Shown here: positions 14,501 through 26,313 of the stretch, in pieces
How the letters are laid out: every line of letters begins with the position of its first letter
How positions within the stretch are numbered: the first letter of the stretch is position 1
Translations under genes and position numbers: made by a program
NCBI RefSeq assembly: GCF_042242105.1
Contig: NC_092033.1
Coordinates: 3,369,908 to 3,433,907 of the forward strand
Direction: 5' to 3'
Length of the DNA: 64,000 nucleotides
From: Pempheris klunzingeri
Lineage: Eukaryota; Chordata; Actinopteri; Acropomatiformes; Pempheridae
Notes under the pieces: generated by a model
The model's database searches: none
Seen by the model: only the letters and a program-made list of their open reading frames with translations
What the model was told of the DNA's origin: nothing

Positions 14501-17500
14501 CAATGAGTGTTTTCTGACTGGATGTAACTTTGTCAATAATACTGAACACGAAGAGTTAATGAAAAACATCTCTGGTGTTCTTGGTATGTGTGGAAATAAT
14601 AATATAATTAATGCAAATGTGATGAATGATCTCACCTTTGCTGCTAAATCAGTGATGTACGTGAGTGAAGGCTCCAGATCTGACAGAGTCTGAAGACAGA
14701 GCAGCAAACACAGATTAAGACTGGGGAGGATCAACAAACATGCCAAGACTTTATTAAACGGAGTCAATATCTATGACTACAATTACATTTTAATCACTTA
14801 AGTCACATCTGGGCTTTATCACACCTAACTAAGTCTTAAATCAGAAATACAGCTGTAAAACCTAATACTTACCTGGAAGACATTAGTGAGGGCCTGCCTG
14901 GACAGCTTGTTCTGGATGATGGAGAAGAGTTTGCTGAGCGGCTGCAGGAAGGCGGAGGGCCGCGCACACTGTCGCAGAACGTTCTGCACTGTGGCCAAGA
15001 TGTCGATTTCTGTCTCCTGAGGTGAACACATTCATGGGCAGCAGACACAGATTCTGTTACTAACACCTCTAACGTGGCCCAAGCGAGTTGCTCCGAGGCT
15101 CCCAGGCTTGGACCAAAACACACAAATAATAGGTTGTTGGTCTTACTTGAGGATGCTTGACTTTCTGGAGGTAGGGCAGCAGCAGGCTGATGAGCACCGA
15201 GCTCTGCTCCTTGTCGCTCACAAATCGACTGACCCTGACAGAAAAAAAGCAAAACATTCACAAAGTGAGGTTTGATGTAACTGGAGTCTTCAGATATCTG
15301 TACTAACTGTTACTTCCTACATTGTAACTCCTTACATTTTCAAAACAGCCTCCTTACTTTAAATGCATGCTTGAATCCTTTATTTTGAATCACTGGGTAT
15401 CTCTCTTAATGAAAATATATTATATATAAATAAAGATTGATTGATTCAGAGCAGCAAGATGTTCCACATCTATACTCAAGTATCTGTATTTCTGCTCACC
15501 TCTGTTCAAAAGCTTGTTTCATGAGAAAACATCTGTAGCTTCATACAGTGAAGCAGAACAGAAACTGCAATGTGAACTAAATTGTATGTTCGCATCCAAA
15601 TAAAACACTAACTTGGAGAGGATGTTGAGCTCTCTGGCCACCTGTGACCTGAACTTCTTCTTCCTGAGTCTGTCGGTGTTGCGTACGACTCCGCTGAGGT
15701 AGTGCAGCAGGGTGGATACGTGAGGCAGCAGCAGTCTGGAGCCCTGCGTTAATGAGTCTGGAGGAGAAACACCAACATGCACATTGTCCAGCATCAACAG
15801 TTACAGAATAAAAATGTTTAAACCTGCGTTATGGTCCTTTTATTAAAGGTAAACTCTGCTGACCTGCAGTGACAAGAGCGCCTTCCTCAGGCTGTGGGAA
15901 CACACTGCTGTTGACACTCAGCTCCGTCTCCGTCTCTGAGGCAACGAAGTCTTCAGCGGTTGCTAGAGACTCAGCTATGTCCATTACCATGGCGATGGTA
16001 ACTGGGGAAGCGTTCTTGGCTGAGAGGAGGGCGAAGACATTAAGGAGGATGTCACACTCCGGCCGGTTTGGCCTCTGCTTGGCCAAGAGGGGGAAGTACC
16101 TGAGAAAGGCAGACAAAGACATCTTTTATAGTTCCTTTAACTCACTCTGGTTGAAAACTACAACTAACTGGTGTATTAAAAGATGCTCAGGTAGACAGAA
16201 GAGCAAAGTGATGGGAGTAAGACAGACGGACAAGGGGGGGCAGATTCTAACCTGCCATTTTTGCACCACACGTGGATGAGCCTCAGCAGAGGGGTGGGGG
16301 AGTAAGGGCTCTCTGTGGGAAGACGACACACCTGCGCACAAAGAAAAGCAAACTCTTAGGCGATCCAGAAAACAACAGAGACCCATAAACCCATAAAAAC
16401 AAAAAAAAGCTGCTGCAGCACGTACCTGGGGCCAGATCACAGCCTGGATGACGCCGTCCAGCTCATCTGGACTGAAGCTGTAGGAGTCAAAGTTGTCAAA
16501 AAAGTCCTGGATCATCAGGACGCCGAGTCGCCTCAGGTTCTTCAGAGGACTGATGCAGCCTGCACGCAGCTGCAGACAACAGGGGAAGAACTCGCTCAGA
16601 AATCAGGACACAGAGTCCTTTTTTTAGGTTTTTAGGATATTTTGTTATATAGTTTTACAAGGCAGTGTAGCAAGGCAGCTTTTGATGATGCTGTTAATAC
16701 CAGAAGGCACTGCAAAAAATAACTGCAGTAAATCAGTGAAGTAAACTTTGAGGACTCTCTGAAGTTGTCTGAGTAATGTATACTTGAATTAAAACAACGT
16801 AATAAATCCCCGTCCTGATTACCTGGTCCCTGTTGTCCAGAATGGTGGACACCGAGGCGGTGACACACAGCAGGATCTGCAGCACCTTGGGCAGGTAGAT
16901 GTGGATGAGGTTGCCCAGTTTCTGGATCACCACCTTAATGATGTTCAGCAGGCTGTGCTGACGGCCCAGCGGCAGGACGGCGCCCACGTCCGTCTCAGCT
17001 ACCGCTTTCTCCACTGCTGCCAGGCAGGAACCTGAGAACACACACAAAGGAGAAGATTGACAAGGGAACTTCTACTGTTAAAGTGCTGTTTTTTTAACAT
17101 CTGAGTCTCCGGGGAGCCTTAGTCTGAGAGACATGTCCTGTGTAATGTGCATATGTTATACTATTTAAGTCATTCCAGGCTACTAACCCCTCTGGAGTGC
17201 AGTCTACCTGCAGGTTACCAGTGAGTGGGAACAAGAAACAACCAAGTTAAAGTCTAGAAAATATATTTATGTGTCAATACAAATTGTCGAACTAAAGACA
17301 AATGCCCGTTACAGGTAAGAAAACCTCACATCTTTAAAACTGTAATGGCCAAATGTGTTTTTCAAAATATATTACCTTAATAATGAACTGTGAAAAGAAT
17401 CCATTATTAATTATATTTTCAATCTCAACTTGAAAGCTAAAAATGGAGCGCGCTATAATTGCAGGGCGTTTCCTGAAGCTTCTCATAAAAGCCGTTTGTT

Positions 17501-20500
17501 GTCAGAAAAATGAAGCTTTTTGGGTTTCTTTTTCTACCATATATGTTTCCTACCTTGGCTGTAATGGCAGACGGGCTCCAGCAGCAGGTCGATGAATATC
17601 CCCAGCTCCTCGGCCTGGCAACCGGCCAGGAAACGCAGGATGATGGAGGAGCGGGAGGCGGCGCTCGCCTTCCCCTGAAACTTGCTGCCCGCTTTGCTGC
17701 GCAGGCGGCCGAACAGGATCCTGTGTCAGGAAGGGCAGAAACAGGGCAGGTGACCGGGAGATCAAGTCAAACTGTTTCTACCACAACTTCTAGTAAAGTC
17801 GTGCTAAATTATTAACACTGAAAATAATAAAAACAATCAAAATGGCCTCATGTATTTTAATACAAAACAGATCCAGATACATTTAAAAAGAGGAATAAAA
17901 GTGTCTCCCATGATTAGAAGTATGCTTTCACTGTTTCAATCACTCCTGCTGCTGCTTTCAAGCTGTTTAACTATGAGCAGCCTTATTAGCTGATGTGTAA
18001 CTCATGGGGATGTTTTAGTAAATACATTTATTCACTTTCTTGATGAGAAGAATGATACCGCTCGTTCACAGTGTTCATGGAGGCGAAGCTATCACACGGT
18101 ACCTCATGAGCAGTGGGATGAGTCCGGCTCTGTGTGAAGCATCGACCACTTCTGTCTCCTCAGAAATGTTGAAATGGACAATCTCCTCTTTGAAGTGTTT
18201 GTCATCCAGGAGCCTCTCCAGATTCTCCCTGAGCAAACACACCATCACAAAAGTCAAAACACAGAAAATCACTCCTGCAGCCTGACATTTCCTGGTGCAA
18301 AGACTTAAAACTCATTATGAACCGAATGTGTTGTACATTCTAAGATGTTGATGGATGAACTGCATGCAAACAAAAATAAAACCGCAGCAGGGAACAAATC
18401 TGTTCACAGCTGTCTGTCAGCACCCTAAAACCAGGTCAGTGTGACAGGCCGACCCGAACAAAGAGTCACACACAGTCATCTGTAATGTAAAACTTCCCCG
18501 GAAATACACATCTGTCTGCAGGCAGGCCGGAGCTACAGTCAGCGGATAGCGTGATAACAGACAGCAGACCCATTCCTGGGCCGAGGACAAGAGCTCTGAT
18601 TCCTATCGAAGACGCTCACAATGACCCCGTTGAGGAGAAGAAAGAATGGGGGACTGTTGTTTCAGGAGAAAAATTACTGTGTGTGTTGTTTTAAGGCGAT
18701 TACGGTAGTTTTCTTACTTGTATGGTACAACGTTGGGGTCTTTGTATGAGAGAACACATTCCAGCGCCGCTCGCTGGAGCTGCTGGTCCTGATGGCAGAG
18801 CAGCTGGAAACACAGAATCAGGCCGGTTTGGTCAAAACAGAAAGAGTCCAGGAGTCCAGATCTGTGTAAGTTCAGGATAATTACCTGGTTGTAGAGCTCC
18901 ATGAGGCTGCTCTCCAGGTAGAGAGAGCGAGGGTTGGTGAACTTGGCGAATACCTTCAGATGGGTAATCAGCTGTCTGGAAGAAACAAAGACGACCCCCC
19001 CCACACACACACGGATCAATCAGCAGTCCAGATACACTGGTCTTCTGGTGTTTAAGACAAAACTACTCTAGATCTCTGCATTGGATTTGGAAAGGTCATC
19101 GTGTTCAGGGCCACGTATCAAACCTGGATGCTTTTGTAGGACTTTGAGATATATAAACATGTTTCTCTACAAAGTGAAGTATCAAAAAAGCATTTGTCTT
19201 TATCAGTCCTGAAAACCCAGGTGTTGTATCACTAATATCATTAAAAGCAGTGAATTACTATGATGATCACATGAACAAACAGAGGGACGCTGACACTATG
19301 GCTGATGTTGAATCTGTGGAATAGTTGTTAATGAGTGTGTGATTCTTACTTGGCAGCAGCTCTCCTTGGAAGCGCCTTCCTCTGTTGTCTGCCTCCCTCT
19401 TCCACCTCCTGCTCCTCTTCTTCTCTCTCCTCCTCTTCCTCCGCAGCCATCCCAGACTCCTCCAGGGCAGCGTCGTTCCTCTTCCTCAAGTCCTGAGTGG
19501 GGGCCACCAGCAGGTCGGCGGGGTAAAACTCATTCCTAACGACGAAAAAAAAAAAAACTAATGTTGGGACTGGATCCGCAGCAAATGCTGGACTGGGCAG
19601 CGTTCTCCTAACAGCAGGGAACCACTGACCTGATGAACCGGAGCAGCAGAGGGCTCAGTTCCCGGCTGCGTGGCTCCACTCTGTCCGGAAACTGGGCCAT
19701 GGAGCGCCACAGCAGGCTGCGGAAGTTGGGGAAGTCCGTCCTGTCGTTGGGATCGCAGGTTACCTTCAGCTGCTCCAGGAAAAGCACCCCCACGTCCCCG
19801 CTTTCGATGACGTCACAGCCCGGCTCGCCCCGAAGACTCAGCTCCTCCTCGTCTTCCTCGTCGTTCTCTTGCAATTCTTTTTCTATAAAACAAAAGGAGA
19901 AGGATCAACTTTTGTCATGTTTGCTTTGCCTATTACCCCTTGCTGTTCGATACATTTGCCCCAAAAGAAACAGACTATGTGTTGGTGTTGTAGCAGACAC
20001 TGTGTAAAACGTTATGCTCAAAGATTTTACATGTAGCTCACTGATGCACCTGCAGCACTTACCAGCCAGCCCAGCCACCATCTCCAGATGTTCATGGTAG
20101 ACCCTCCAGAAGTCCTTGTTGTCCATCCCTCTGGCATGAGTCCTGTGAGGTGTAGAGAGACTCATTTATCCTAAATGTCCTCAAACACTTTCACCAGTTA
20201 GCACTGTTAGCGTTCTTCATTTAAAATCATTGTGTTCTAAGCCACAGCTGAATTCAGTTTGGTTTCTTTTATACTCACACAAGAAGTTCGATGACCGCGT
20301 CCCACAGAGGCCTGAAGTTGACGAAAAGCATTGCGATGAGGTAACGCAGAGGCACCTGAAGGAAAATGAGCATTCGAAGGATTGTTTAAACACCATTTGT
20401 ATACCACTGAAACCTTGTTCACACTGTCCTCCAATGTTTCCCAAAGGATGAAGAGAAGAAGAGACAACAGCCAGCAGTGATTCCTTCGTACCTGCTCGAA

Positions 20501-22066
20501 GGTGCCGGGCGCTCCCTGTGGCAGGCTGCGCTGCACCAGGTCGTGTCTGAGCTTTCGGAGGTGAAGCAGCTTCTCTCTGTAGTCCTGGACGGAGGCCGGC
20601 ACCAGCTCGGCCTGCAGGCACACAGAGAACACTGGCTGCACCTCCACGTTCTCCTCGCCCTGGACGGGGGGGGGGGGGGGGGGGGGGGGGGCACACACTC
20701 ACACATATAAGTACACAGTTTGTTTTTTAAAGACTATTTTTACATGCTTTACTAGACAGGACAGTTTAAAGGTGACAGGAGAGACAGAGCAGGGTGACAT
20801 GCAGCATAGGGCCACAGACTGGGTTTGAACCTGCCCCTGCAGCAGCTACCCAGAAGCCCCATAAAGTACATTGATTCTGTAAAGTCCACTTAATATACTG
20901 ATCTTGTTTAATGAGAACCTGGACTGGCAGTCCTACCTCGGTCTGTGGAGGCAGCTCCGCCTCAAACTGAGAGAGAATCCTCAGAGTCAGAAGGCGGATC
21001 TGAGAGAGAAAATGGGGACGTTGATGATAAAAACATATTCATGTTATTCTTCAGATATTCTGCCCGTGCTGCTGTGCCTGCAGACATACCTTGGAGATGT
21101 TGGAGGAGTGGTTGGCGTGCAGTATCTGGTAGAGCTCCAGCAGTGCATTGTGGGACAGGTGCTCTGAAACGCCGCTGAGGGACAGACGGGTGTAGTACAG
21201 GTCTCCCAGCAGCAGGGCAGACAGGTCTGTGGGAAACTTCCTGGAACCACAATGAACACGATGCTCGGAGGTTAGACCCTTTAGTGGGAGGTGTTCACCT
21301 GTTCGTTACTCTTGGCAACAACACCAGCTGTACTGACCGCAGGATTGAGTTGATCTTGTCCACAGTGAGCAGTGAGAGGGGCTGGGCTGAGCCGTCCAGA
21401 GTGAGGAGGCAGCTCAGGGCCTGTCGGGCCACAAACAGACCAGCTGGGGGGGGCGGAGATGTGGTGAGGGGACAGAGGGGTTTCAATCAGTTTAGAGAAC
21501 AGCAAAACGTGATGCGCAGTTCGTTTGTTTGTAGATTCATAAGAGAAACGGCAGTAAGGGGATTTCTTTGGAGGAATTCAAACCTGCAACTGACTATTGT
21601 TATTACAGATTAAACTTTTTTTTCAATGCATCATTTGGCTGATAACATTTAAAACTAAATTCAAGTTCCTGCAGCTCAAATAAAAACCTTATTTTGTGTG
21701 ACAAAAAACCTAAACAGACACAATAAACAATAAAGCTGTTATCATCTAATGTGGTATTTTTACTTCATGATGCACCAATAAGATGAATGATTATCAAAAC
21801 CAACTACTCAATATCACAAACCTTTTCCCAGTTTGTCTGACTCAATCTCACACAGGAGGTGGTTTAAGAAAGCAGCCACAGCAGGAACAACACTGGCTGG
21901 AGCAAGAGGCCTGGAAAATTAGGGAAGAAGTAAATAAACATAATACATCTGTCAGACCACTTTAAACCATCAACTCATGCTATCTTTAGATACTTCTCAT
22001 AAGAGAGCAGGAGTACAACTCTCAAACGAGAAATTTTATGACCAGTAGGAGCCCTGAGGACTCTAA

Positions 22067-22133
<67 letters not shown>

Positions 22134-23479
22134 CTGAGGTGTGGCAGAAGCACCAGGGCAGCCCAGGGCAGTGACAGGTTGGTGATGGACTGGCTCTGCT
22201 CCTCTGGTAATTGGATCAGCGACAGCACCAGCTGCGGCACTGCAGGCTGCGGTGAAGTGGCTCCGCTGGCCTGGTTACTGCTGAACGCTCTGCTGGAGGG
22301 AAAAGAAATAAATCAGACAACCACAGACTTATTCAGTTACCTTGGATTTATTAGATGCAAGTGAAATAGTGGGTGTGTGCTGTAGGATCGCACCCTGTGG
22401 TCTGTCCGGTGAAGAGCAGTGGGTACATTTCAAAGGCCATGGAGCCGTCTGTGGGGGGCGGGGCTTTGGAGAGGATCAGGCTGACCAGCACGTCCAGGCC
22501 ACAGTGGCGAGAGAGGGGATCACCGCAGCCCAACAACCCAGCGGCAAAGCGCAACAGGCTGGGGAGGAAGAGCTGGAGGAGAGAGGGGGAGGGAGGGAGG
22601 GAGGGAGAGAAGAGCTGATGTCAGAAACTAAAAAGGACACAGAGGAAGATACCGCACACATCACTCCAGTGTCACTCACCTGTTCAAACTGTTTCATGGT
22701 GAACATCTCCTTGGTGAACTCCAGTATCAGATCTTGCCCCATTGTGCTTTCAAACACCTGGTGAGGAAGGCAGAGAGTCAGAGCGGCACATGCATGCTCA
22801 CAAACAAATATCCTTACACAGATGCGATCATTAAAGCAAACACACACACACCTTTTGGATCGTCTCCTGGATGAGTGCTTTGGGCAGGGTGGTGTTCTCC
22901 CCGAGGAGCAGGGAGGAGGTGATCTGGAGCAGCAGACGGGAACAAGACGCTGACAGAGAAGAGCTCCGAATCAGCCGCAACACCGTCTGAGGGCAGGAGA
23001 TAATAAGATGATGAAAACAGCAAAAAGACCCGTTTGGTCTTGAAAGCTCACAGATTAGCGCCCTGCTCTCACCTGGCAGACAGCGTCCGGCTTGGTGACC
23101 TTGTCCCCGTCCCTGTGGGACACCAGGGTGTGGAAAATGAACAGCAGCCTCTCCAGCTGCTCTGATGCCTGCCCCGCCTCTTCTCCTTTCGCCTCCACGA
23201 CAGCCAGGACCTCCTCCACGCCGAGCTGCACAGAGGGACACACCGCCGTCACACACACAAACAACCGCAGGCCTGTTTGAACGTTCTGACTCGGACATGA
23301 TGCCGTGTGCTTCTAACCCACCTGTAAGGACTCCCACAAAACCAGGAAGTGTTCTCGGTCAACGTGATTGGCTGCAGCCTGGCCCATGTGATCAAGAGCG
23401 TCCCTGACAGTGTCCCATGGCAGGGAGGCTCCTGGGTAAGTCGAGGGTCCGAGCTTCCGCAAAGCTACAGGAAGAGCCT

Positions 23480-23520
<41 letters not shown>

Positions 23521-25226
23521 TTTAAAACCTCTGTCCATCACATAGCAGGAGAATTTTCCGTGCACGCACACTCCTCGGAAAACAGGACTTACGTTTGCGG
23601 CGCAGGAGTGAAACATGTTTCGGACTCCTTTGCACATTTCAAACAGCAGCTGACCTGCTCCCTCTGCCTTGTCGGGGTGCTGCTGCAGATCTGAAAACAT
23701 GTGATTCAGCAGGCCGTCGAGATCTGGAACCTGTTGGACACAACGAGACACAATTTTATGGTTTAAAACAACTGAATACCGACCGACACCAAACTAACAC
23801 AAAATCTGTTGTAACTCACCTTTCTCATCAAAAAAGAGAAGCTCTCTGCTGCAAAGTTGCGGATGTGCTCTTTCTTGTGTGCCAACAGTGTGCTGTATAA
23901 GCTGTGGGGTGAAAACAGGTGTTAACTTCTGATCTGACAACAAGGAAAGCATCCTCCATCTTGTTTCTCACCTGTAGATGTTGGTCATGTCCTTCACCAT
24001 GAGCCTCCACAGGTACTTGTAGAGGTATGACAGACAGGTGAAAGCCCACTCCAGGAGCTCCGTGTCCTTGGTGTCCAGCAGCGAGGTGATCAGAACGAAG
24101 AAATCGGGGAAGTGGGGGTAGAAGTCCGTCTGCAGGTCTCTGGCCAGCTGCACCACCAGGCTGGAGGAAGAACAAGAGGAGGAGTCAAAACACAAGCTAG
24201 CACATCAGCTGGTAAACCCAAACCAGATGCACAACAAGCAAGACAACTCACTCCAGCAGTGGCTGGTAGGCCAGACTGTTCCTGACAGCCAGGTGTGCTT
24301 TCAGGCTCTCCACAATCGGCTTCTGATGGAAAACCAGCATGTTGAACGACTGGCTGTTGTTGGAAACCTCCTTCAAAAAGGTGGCTGTGGAGGAGAAGCA
24401 TTCAGTGTCCAGTGGCTACGAACACTCGAGGCTTAGTCACATTAATGTGTATGTGTGTATATATTCTAATATCTATATATTTTTATATTATATTGCTACT
24501 ACCATACCCATCATGTGTACCACATATACTATATCCTGTTATATACTCAACAGCATAACTCATAAAATAATTCATACAATATCAACACTAGTGTTATAAT
24601 CATCATTTTGCACCATTATACACTTATTATACGCTCAAATATATAAAATATATCCACCTCAGCCTGTAGTTTTATTCTATATGTCCTTCTATATGTATTG
24701 AGATGTATCTAGCTGCTAAAGCTAATTTCCCTTTGGGGATTGGTACAGTCATCTCTCCATCTGTCTGTCTGTCTGTCTGTCTATGAACTGAGATGCTACT
24801 TATTGTATTCCACACGTACTGAAATGCTCTGTCAGGTTGAGGTCCCTCCATTTCACCAGTCCTTCAGAGAAGTATGTGTCTACCTCCTGCATGGGGGAAC
24901 CAACCAGGTCATTAAGAAGCTCAGTGGATACATGAGAGGAACTTTTTATGTCTGCAAGACCACTGAGTGACCAACAAACCTCTGCATAAGATCCAGTCCT
25001 GTCAATGCGGTGGATGACATTGATGTTGACGTTGGCAAGTCTCTCAGCAAAAGTGAGAAACTGAAAGAGACAAATCAGAGAGAGAGATTCATGTTTTTAT
25101 TACACTGTGTAATCAAATATGAAGACTTCACTTGTCTGTGTCTCCATTAGCATCATGCTGCAGTAGGTTTCTCACCCTGAACGTGTTTTCCGATTTGTGA
25201 TACGAAGACTTGGATTTAATCTTCAT
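5599..25226 (-). CDS. utp20: UTP20, small-subunit processome component (DRIM), about 61 coding exons
   Basis: The gene starts at 25226 ([17 protein letters not shown], exon 25176-25226) and stops at 5599-5601. Exons can be followed in register with vertebrate UTP20 throughout: FLTFAERL (24980-25060), [13 protein letters not shown] (about 24.1 kb), [14 protein letters not shown] (about 20.55 kb), [13 protein letters not shown] (about 19.65 kb), [11 protein letters not shown] (about 16.08 kb), [14 protein letters not shown] (about 10.8 kb), [19 protein letters not shown] (about 9.83 kb) and the basic tail [18 protein letters not shown] (about 5.65 kb). I estimate about 2,700 residues; human has 2,785. 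UTP20 is a HEAT-repeat nucleolar protein that binds pre-rRNA in the 90S/SSU processome and is needed for 18S rRNA maturation. The exon at 6664-6966 encodes a long Glu/Asp tract. Introns over 300 bases (7.4-8.4, 11.1-11.5, 17.0-17.5, 18.2-18.7, 24.4-24.8 kb) hold no gene I can see. The start lies about 1.1 kb from the divergent SLC5A8 start. Confidence 0.96.
13410..13463. repeat. (GAGAG) pentanucleotide array against a UTP20 splice acceptor
   Basis: About ten copies of an AGGAG-type pentamer. On the transcribed minus strand this is a TCTCC array ending a few bases before the CAG acceptor of the exon at about 13267-13408. It supplies that intron's polypyrimidine tract. Confidence 0.85.
15384..15450 (+). 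mobile_element. Short LINE-tail fragment (same family as 46350-46560)
   Basis: TTGAATCACTGGGTATCTC, then an AT-rich stretch and AAATAAAGATTGATTGATT, resembles the 3' end of the longer copy at 46350-46560 with an internal deletion. Such ends (…AATAAAGATTGATTG) are typical of fish L2/CR1-like LINE tails or SINEs borrowing them. It lies in a UTP20 intron. Confidence 0.5.
20666..20691. repeat. 26-base G homopolymer forming a UTP20 acceptor tract
   Basis: Twenty-six consecutive G on the plus strand read as C26 on the UTP20 strand, directly before GTCCAG and the exon encoding GEENVEVQP. The exact length may be uncertain because homopolymers are error-prone. Confidence 0.85.
20735..20865 (+). mobile_element. 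tRNA-derived SINE-like repeat fragment
   Basis: The order GGACAGTTTAAAGGTGACAG, AGACAGAGCAGGGTGACATG, CAGCATAGGGCC and a B-box-like GGTTTGAACCT (20822-20832) matches a pattern I recall for widespread fish SINEs and MITE-like repeats. It lies inside a UTP20 intron. I cannot name the family with certainty. Confidence 0.5.
22068..22131. repeat. (GT)n microsatellite beside a UTP20 splice donor
   Basis: A GT run of about 64 bases. On the minus strand it is a CA run starting at the GTAAC donor of the exon ending LVLLPHLR, so the intron opens directly into the repeat. Confidence 0.9.
23480..23515. repeat. (GA)n microsatellite forming a UTP20 acceptor tract
   Basis: An AGAGAG run on the plus strand is TCTCTC on the UTP20 strand and ends at the TTCAG acceptor of the exon encoding [11 protein letters not shown]. 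Confidence 0.9.
24440..24783 (+). mobile_element. 3' end of an RTE/Rex3-like LINE, ending in (CTGT)n
   Basis: An AT-rich stretch runs into GCTGCTAAAGCTAATTTCCC, TTTGGGGATTGGTACAGT and then CATCTGTCTGTCTGTCTGTC. The pattern 'aatttccc…ggggat…' followed by a tetranucleotide tail is the typical end of fish RTE-type LINEs. The fragment lies in the UTP20 intron between the exons at 24252-24384 and 24820-24886. Confidence 0.6.
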
Positions 25227-26313
25227 CTTTGCTTTGTTTCCTGGCAAAAAGAAGTCGATCGTGCTCCAAAGATCGTCGTGCAATTCAAATTATTCATTAA
25301 AACTACACTTTGCCTCTTCTCTTGGCTACCACTGTTTACACACACGCCGACACCAGGGCGCAGCCATGTTGAGCAAAGCATTGTGGGAGGTTTTCAGTCC
25401 GCGTGGTGGCCGAAAAGAGACGAAGAGGCGAGAGAGAAATCCTGCCTTCACTTCCGCATTCGTTTTAGTGTTTCCGCCGTGTACATGTAAAAATGTAAAA
25501 TAGACTTTAAATAGCGGCTTTTTTCGGTATTTCATTGTGTAATAAAGACAATATTCGTCATGGCCGCCAGAAATAGATTAATGTGCTGCTCCATTTCAGG
25601 CTTCTGTGTGTGGAGGCTCATTTCTGCCCATTTCTGCCACTGTGTGGATAAAAAGATTAGATTAGACAGACTCACACATTACAGCAGCAACAGAGGCAGG
25701 GGCCAGATAAGCAGTAATAGAAAGAAAAAGAAAAAGAAATAAAATTAGCAATAGTGGAAAAAATAGCAATAGTAAAGGAGTATATATTGTAATGAGAAGT
25801 ATATATTGTAATGATAATAAATAAATATTTACACTATGAACAGTTAGTCCGTCATTATAATGACAAAGAATTACAGACTTCAAAAGAATGACTCAGTATC
25901 TCAAAATAATTCGAAACTACCTCAAAACAGTGAATGTAGATTTGAAAACAGAACCAATCGTGTCATCTAGTGTGTTTACTTCTATAAAGTTTGTAGGTTC
26001 AGGTCTGAAGACAGAACAAATTGTTCGGCAAATATGTTCCTGAAGAGGATTCAGCTGAGCTGGCTGGCAGCCATTTACCACAAAATGCCTCCAGAACCCC
26101 CCACACACATTTCATAGGTCTGTTCCTTATCAGCACCGTCTGATTACACACACACACACACACACACACACATAAAAGGTCTCAGCCTGTGGTCCTGCTC
26201 TCAGGTCAGTCTTGAGTCAGAAGGTGCTGTATCAGGACTACCTGTTTCTTCCTCCATGAGTTCAAACCTTTCTGAGAACTTTTATTTCTAGTTTTGTTCT
26301 GACTTGACTGAAC
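25227..26313. promoter_or_regulatory. Divergent UTP20/SLC5A8 promoter region
   Basis: About 1.1 kb lies between the two start codons. GCATTGTGGG at 25378-25387 (minus strand CCCACAATGC) fits the core of the ZNF143/Staf site CCCANMATGC, about 150 bases before the UTP20 start, a usual place for housekeeping promoters. On the SLC5A8 side a CA run at 26142-26172 is followed by CATAAAAG (26171-26178), a TATA-like box about 140 bases before the SLC5A8 ATG. Between them, 25640-25830 is AT-rich and repeat-like. Confidence 0.5.
25640..25830 (-). mobile_element. Possible degenerate RTE-like LINE tail, reversed
   Basis: Read on the minus strand, the stretch is T-rich with TTCTATTACTGC and GTTGCTGCTGTAATG, resembling the 3' UTR style of the RTE-like fragment at 24440-24783. 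The match is weak and the family uncertain. Confidence 0.3.
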
